Shown here piece by piece: positions 61,237 to 64,000 of a DNA stretch of 64,000 bases. The notes beneath the pieces were generated by a model, which worked only from the letters and a program-made list of their open reading frames with translations, did no database searches and was not told the DNA's origin. Position 1 is the first letter of the stretch, and the number at the start of each line of letters is the position of its first letter. Source of the stretch: VRUE01 sp963764365 (GTDB taxonomy: Bacteria > Actinomycetota > Thermoleophilia > Solirubrobacterales > 70-9); NCBI GenBank assembly GCA_963764365.1, contig CAVXSI010000002.1, positions 62,001 through 126,000 of the forward strand. The letters are read 5' to 3'. The translations under genes and the position numbers were made by a program.

Positions 61237-62082
61237 CACCGGCTCGAGCAGCAGGCTGAAGTCGAGATTCGGAGCGGAGTGGGTGAGAGCGCCGACCGAG
61301 ATGAAGTCGACGCCGGACGCGGCGATCTCACGCACGGTCTCGAGCGTGACCCCGCCCGAAGCCTCCAGCTTCGGGCCGTCGGCTCCGGCCTCCGCATCCC
61401 GAAGCGCGACCGCTTCTTGAAGCTCCTGCGGCGACATGTTGTCGAGCAGCAGCCTGTCCGCGCCGGCCCCCAGCGCGTAGGCCACCTCTTCTACGTCGCG
61501 GCACTCGATCTCCAGCGGCATCTCCGGCTGTGCAGCGCGCGCGGCGTGGATCGCCTTCGCCACCCCACCGGCCAGGGCGATGTGGTTCTCCTTGATCAGG
61601 ATCGCGTCGTAGAGGCCCATCCGGTGGTTGACGCCGCCGCCGGCCGCGACCGCCGCCTTCTCCAGGGCACGCAGGCCGGGGGTCGTCTTGCGGGTATCAA
61701 GGATGCGGGCGCCGGTGCCTTCGACCGCCTCGACGAACCGGGCGGTAAGGGTGGCGATGCCGGAGAGATGGCCGAGGAAGTTGAGCGCGGTCCGCTCCGC
61801 CGCCAGCAGGCCGCGGGCCGACCCGCTCGCCATCAGCGCTTCCGCCGGCACGTCCTCATCCCAACGCCCCTCGACGGCGAGCTGGTCGACGTCCTCCACC
61901 CCGCACTGCCGCATCGTCTCGGCGACCGCCGTCAGCCCAAACACGACGCCCGGCGCCTTCTGCACGATCCGCGCCCGCCCCCGCGCCCCTTCCGGCACGG
62001 TCGCCAGCGAGGTCACGTCCCCAGCTCCCAAGTCCTCGGCAAGAGCCCGGGCCACCAGCTCATTCAGCTTCTCAGGGGGCAT
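61231..62082 (-). CDS. nadC: Nicotinate-nucleotide pyrophosphorylase (carboxylating)
   Basis: 283 residues. ALAEDLGAGDVTSLATVPEG, LLAAERTALNFLGHLSGIAT, ILDTRKTTPGLRALEKAAVA, GGGVNHRMGLYDAILIKENH and the end ASGGVTLETVREIAASGVDF are the family landmarks, including the Arg/Lys/His substrate site. NadC turns quinolinate and PRPP into NaMN, following NadA. Elements lie on both sides. Confidence 0.95.
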   Translation of the reverse strand: MPPEKLNELVARALAEDLGAGDVTSLATVPEGARGRARIVQKAPGVVFGLTAVAETMRQCGVEDVDQLAVEGRWDEDVPAEALMASGSARGLLAAERTALNFLGHLSGIATLTARFVEAVEGTGARILDTRKTTPGLRALEKAAVAAGGGVNHRMGLYDAILIKENHIALAGGVAKAIHAARAAQPEMPLEIECRDVEEVAYALGAGADRLLLDNMSPQELQEAVALRDAEAGADGPKLEASGGVTLETVREIAASGVDFISVGALTHSAPNLDFSLLLEPVG

Positions 62083-62091
62083 GCCGTCACC

Positions 62092-62150
62092 CTAGATGGT
62101 TGATTCCACGGCGAGGTGTGACCGGGGGCGCGCCTGGCCAAGCGGATCAG
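62092..62150. repeat. Half copy of a family A palindromic element (copy 6)
   Basis: CTAGATGGTTGATTCCACGG and the following ~58 bases are nearly identical to one half of copy 5 at 30.3 kb, in the opposite orientation. The match ends abruptly where the next element (family B copy 3) begins, so this half was truncated or invaded. Confidence 0.7.
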
Positions 62151-62159
62151 GTATCGCCG

Positions 62160-62273
62160 GAGAGGGTCGGGTGCCCCTCCCCGCGGCTTGTACTTTTTGG
62201 CCCGACCGCGCAGTCGAGAGCCGCCCCGCTACCCGCCAAAAAGTTGAGCGGGGAGGGGCACCCGACCCTCTCT
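62160..62273. repeat. Palindromic intergenic element, family B copy 3
   Basis: The outer arms GAGGGTCGGGTGCCCCTCCC and their inverse match almost perfectly. Within the loop CTTTTTGGC and GCCAAAAAG pair over 9 bp. It lies directly after the truncated family A half copy, upstream of the sigma-factor gene. Confidence 0.8.
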
Positions 62274-62310
62274 CTCACACTCACCCCCTCGGGGACGTTT
62301 AATTCATCGA

Positions 62311-62778
62311 GTGACCGCGCTGCCGCCGTTCCAGACCTTGCTCGACGACCACGCCGCCGACGTGCTGGCGGTGCTGCGGGGCGCGGTCGGGCGAGCCGAT
62401 GCCGAGGACTGCTTTCAGGAGACGTTCCTGGCCGCGCTGCGGGCCTACCCGAAGCTCGGCGACGACCGCAACCTGCGCGGCTGGCTGCTGACGATCGCCC
62501 ACCGCAAGGCGATCGACCACCACCGGGCGAACGGCCGGCGGCCGGTCCCGGTCGCCGAGGCAGGCGAGCTGGCCGGGGCGACGGCCGCGCCGGAGCTCGA
62601 CGGCGAGATCTGGGCGCTGGTCGGGGCGCTGCCGCCTAAGCAGCGCGCCGCCGTCGCCCTGCGCTACGGCAGCGACCTCCCCCACGCCGAGATCGCCGCC
62701 GCGCTCGGCTGCTCGCCGGAGGCGGCGCGGCGCAGCCTGCACGAGGGACTGAAGCGACTGCGGAAGGAGATCGCATGA
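62311..62778 (+). CDS. ECF-type RNA polymerase sigma factor
   Basis: 155 residues from a GTG. Region 2 (AEDCFQETFLAALRAYPKLG, LRGWLLTIAHRKAIDHHRAN) and region 4 (LPPKQRAAVALRYGSDLPHA, EIAAALGCSPEAARRSLHEG) are present. No anti-sigma gene follows; instead ogt overlaps its end by four bases. A link to alkylation damage is inferred from that coupling. Confidence 0.88.
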   Translation: MTALPPFQTLLDDHAADVLAVLRGAVGRADAEDCFQETFLAALRAYPKLGDDRNLRGWLLTIAHRKAIDHHRANGRRPVPVAEAGELAGATAAPELDGEIWALVGALPPKQRAAVALRYGSDLPHAEIAAALGCSPEAARRSLHEGLKRLRKEIA

Positions 62779-63371
62779 AGGCCGAGCTGAAGCGCTTCGT
62801 CGAGCGGGCCGAGGCCGAGGGGCTGCTCGACGTGGCCTACGCCGCGACGGACTCGCCGTTCGGCCGGCTGCTGCTGGCGGCGACTCCGCGCGGCCTGGTC
62901 AAGCTCAACCTGCCGAGCCATGACGAGGAGGCGGCGCTGGAGGAGCTGGCGCGGCTGGTCTCGCCGCGGATCGTCGAGGCGCCGGCGCGGCTCGACGAGG
63001 CCCGCCGCCAGCTCGACCGCTACTTCGAGGGCAGGCTGACCGAGTTCGACCTGCCGCTCGACTGGCGGCTGACCCACGGCTTCCGCCGCCGTGCCGTGCG
63101 GGCGATCCACCGCATCCCCTACGGCCAGACCCGCAGCTACACCGAGATCGCGGCCGGCGCCGGCAACGAGCGCGCGGTCCGCGCCGCCGGCACCGCCTGC
63201 GGCGCCAACCCGATCCCGATCGTCGTCCCCTGCCACCGCGTCCTCCGCAGCGGCGGCGCCCTCGGCGGCTACGGCGGCGGTCTGCCGATGAAGGAAGCCC
63301 TGCTGCGCCTGGAGGGCGTCCTGGACGAGTTGAGCCGCGAGGGACGCCCAGCGACCCCTACCGGGCGGTAG
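62775..63371 (+). CDS. ogt: Methylated-DNA-protein-cysteine methyltransferase
   Basis: 198 residues. The active site IVVPCHRVLRSGGALGGYGG carries the alkyl-accepting Cys; before it IPYGQTRSYTEIAAGAGNER and AAGTACGANPIP are typical. It removes O6-alkyl groups from guanine by suicide transfer. The ATGA overlap makes it co-expressed with the ECF sigma factor. It converges on prfB with a 14-base overlap. Confidence 0.93.
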   Translation: MKAELKRFVERAEAEGLLDVAYAATDSPFGRLLLAATPRGLVKLNLPSHDEEAALEELARLVSPRIVEAPARLDEARRQLDRYFEGRLTEFDLPLDWRLTHGFRRRAVRAIHRIPYGQTRSYTEIAAGAGNERAVRAAGTACGANPIPIVVPCHRVLRSGGALGGYGGGLPMKEALLRLEGVLDELSREGRPATPTGR

Positions 63372-64000
63372 CGGCGGCGGTCTTGTTCAGGTAGTCGCGG
63401 ATGAAGTCATCGAGGTCGCCGTCCAGCACCCGCTGGGCATCGCCGACCTCGTGCCCCGTGCGATGGTCTTTCACCCGCTGGTCGGGATGCAGGAAGTAGC
63501 TGCGGATCTGCGAGCCCCAGGCGACTTCCTTGACCTCGCCCCGCTCCTTCGCCAGCTCCTCGGCCCGCTTGCGCTCCTCCAGCTCGATCAGCTTCGAGCG
63601 CAGCAGCTGCATCGCCACCGCCTTGTTCTGGGTCTGCGAGCGCTCGTTCTGGCACTGCACGACGACCCCGGTCGGCATGTGGGTGATCCGCACCGCCGAG
63701 TCGGTCTTGTTGACGTGCTGGCCGCCGGCGCCGGAGGCGCGGTAGGTGTCGACCCGCAGGTCGGCCTCGTCGATCTCGACCTCGACCCCCGCGTCGACCA
63801 GCGGCCCGACGTCGACCTGGGCGAAGCTGGTGTGGCGGCGCGCCGAGGAGTCGAAGGGGGAGATCCGCACCAGCCGGTGGACGCCGCGCTCGGCGGCGAA
63901 CAGGCCGTAGGCGTTCTCGCCGCGGGCGATGAAGGTCGCCGACTTCAGCCCGGCCTCCTCCCCCGGCGAGGCCTCCTTCATCTCGACCTCGAAGCCGCGC
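63358..64000 (-). CDS. prfB: Peptide chain release factor 2, C-terminal part
   Basis: About 214 residues are inside the window; the 5' part runs off the right edge. GVHRLVRISPFDSSARRHTS, the catalytic GGQ in RASGAGGQHVNKTDSAVRIT and CQNERSQTQNKAVAMQLLRS identify a class-I release factor, and ADLRVDTYRASGAGG with RISPFDSSARRHTSFA marks RF2. Any programmed frameshift near the start lies outside the window. The gene is usually next to ftsE in many bacteria, but here it is about 17 kb away. Confidence 0.93.
   Translation of the reverse strand, partial: RGFEVEMKEASPGEEAGLKSATFIARGENAYGLFAAERGVHRLVRISPFDSSARRHTSFAQVDVGPLVDAGVEVEIDEADLRVDTYRASGAGGQHVNKTDSAVRITHMPTGVVVQCQNERSQTQNKAVAMQLLRSKLIELEERKRAEELAKERGEVKEVAWGSQIRSYFLHPDQRVKDHRTGHEVGDAQRVLDGDLDDFIRDYLNKTAAATAR

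Overview
The window is strongly G+C-rich, uses ATG/GTG starts behind AGGAGG-type ribosome binding sites, and carries an actinobacterial gene set: LAL-type LuxR regulator, Rpf-like transglycosylase, Tad/Flp pilin-like genes, ApbE redox operon and a tmRNA whose tag ends in ALAA. It looks like chromosomal DNA of an actinomycete, probably Thermoleophilia/Solirubrobacterales. That placement is inference, because no 16S gene is present. Most genes are on the minus strand.

Layout. 1-9.5 kb is an accessory region: a HigBA-like toxin-antitoxin pair, a methyltransferase and a broken MaoC hydratase, a secreted RTX-repeat protein divergent from a large LuxR-family ATPase, an HNH-type protein, a MarR regulator divergent from a small dimeric-barrel protein, and VapBC. 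9.5-17.1 kb holds Tad-like surface genes, including a TadG-like/VanY/lytic-transglycosylase fusion. They are interrupted by a four-gene pyruvate (2-oxoacid):ferredoxin oxidoreductase operon. 17.4-28.5 kb is a phosphate island: PiT transporter, its DUF47 partner, polyphosphate kinase, Ppx, PhoU, PstBACS and a winged-helix response regulator. Three 11-bp PHO-box-like repeats lie upstream of pstS. 28.9-38.7 kb holds an HD phosphohydrolase, the Rpf-like enzyme, a P-type ATPase, an amino-acid permease, purU, an ABC-F ATPase, a GAP-type membrane protein and an OsmC protein. 38.8-46.4 kb is an RNA quality-control and division block: ssrA (tmRNA), a membrane coiled-coil/HhH protein, smpB, an RNase II/R enzyme, a C-terminal processing protease, ftsX and ftsE. 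46.6-50.9 kb is again accessory: a lipoprotein hydrolase, a truncated SpoIIAA-like gene, a thioesterase-like gene, a third toxin-antitoxin pair and phasin-like proteins. 51.2-57.9 kb is a redox operon (ferredoxin, ferredoxin reductase, ferric-reductase-like membrane protein, ApbE and two secreted/anchored low-complexity proteins) divergent from a two-component system. 58-64 kb holds transketolase, nadA, nadC, an ECF sigma factor with ogt, and the 3' part of prfB.

The main unexplained structure is a set of long palindromic elements of about 105-190 bp, at least eleven copies in four or five sequence families. Most abut the stop codon of the gene before them. The inner cores are shared between copies, with a central hairpin whose two strands change together. 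The outer arms differ from copy to copy, yet within each copy they are complementary, and in several copies the arm includes the neighbouring gene's own stop codon. Standard feature types do not explain them.

Five otherwise normal genes (MaoC, the LAL regulator, the HhH protein, the ferredoxin reductase and the sensor kinase) each show one single-base frameshift in a G/C-rich run. This suggests uncorrected sequence errors more than five independent gene losses.
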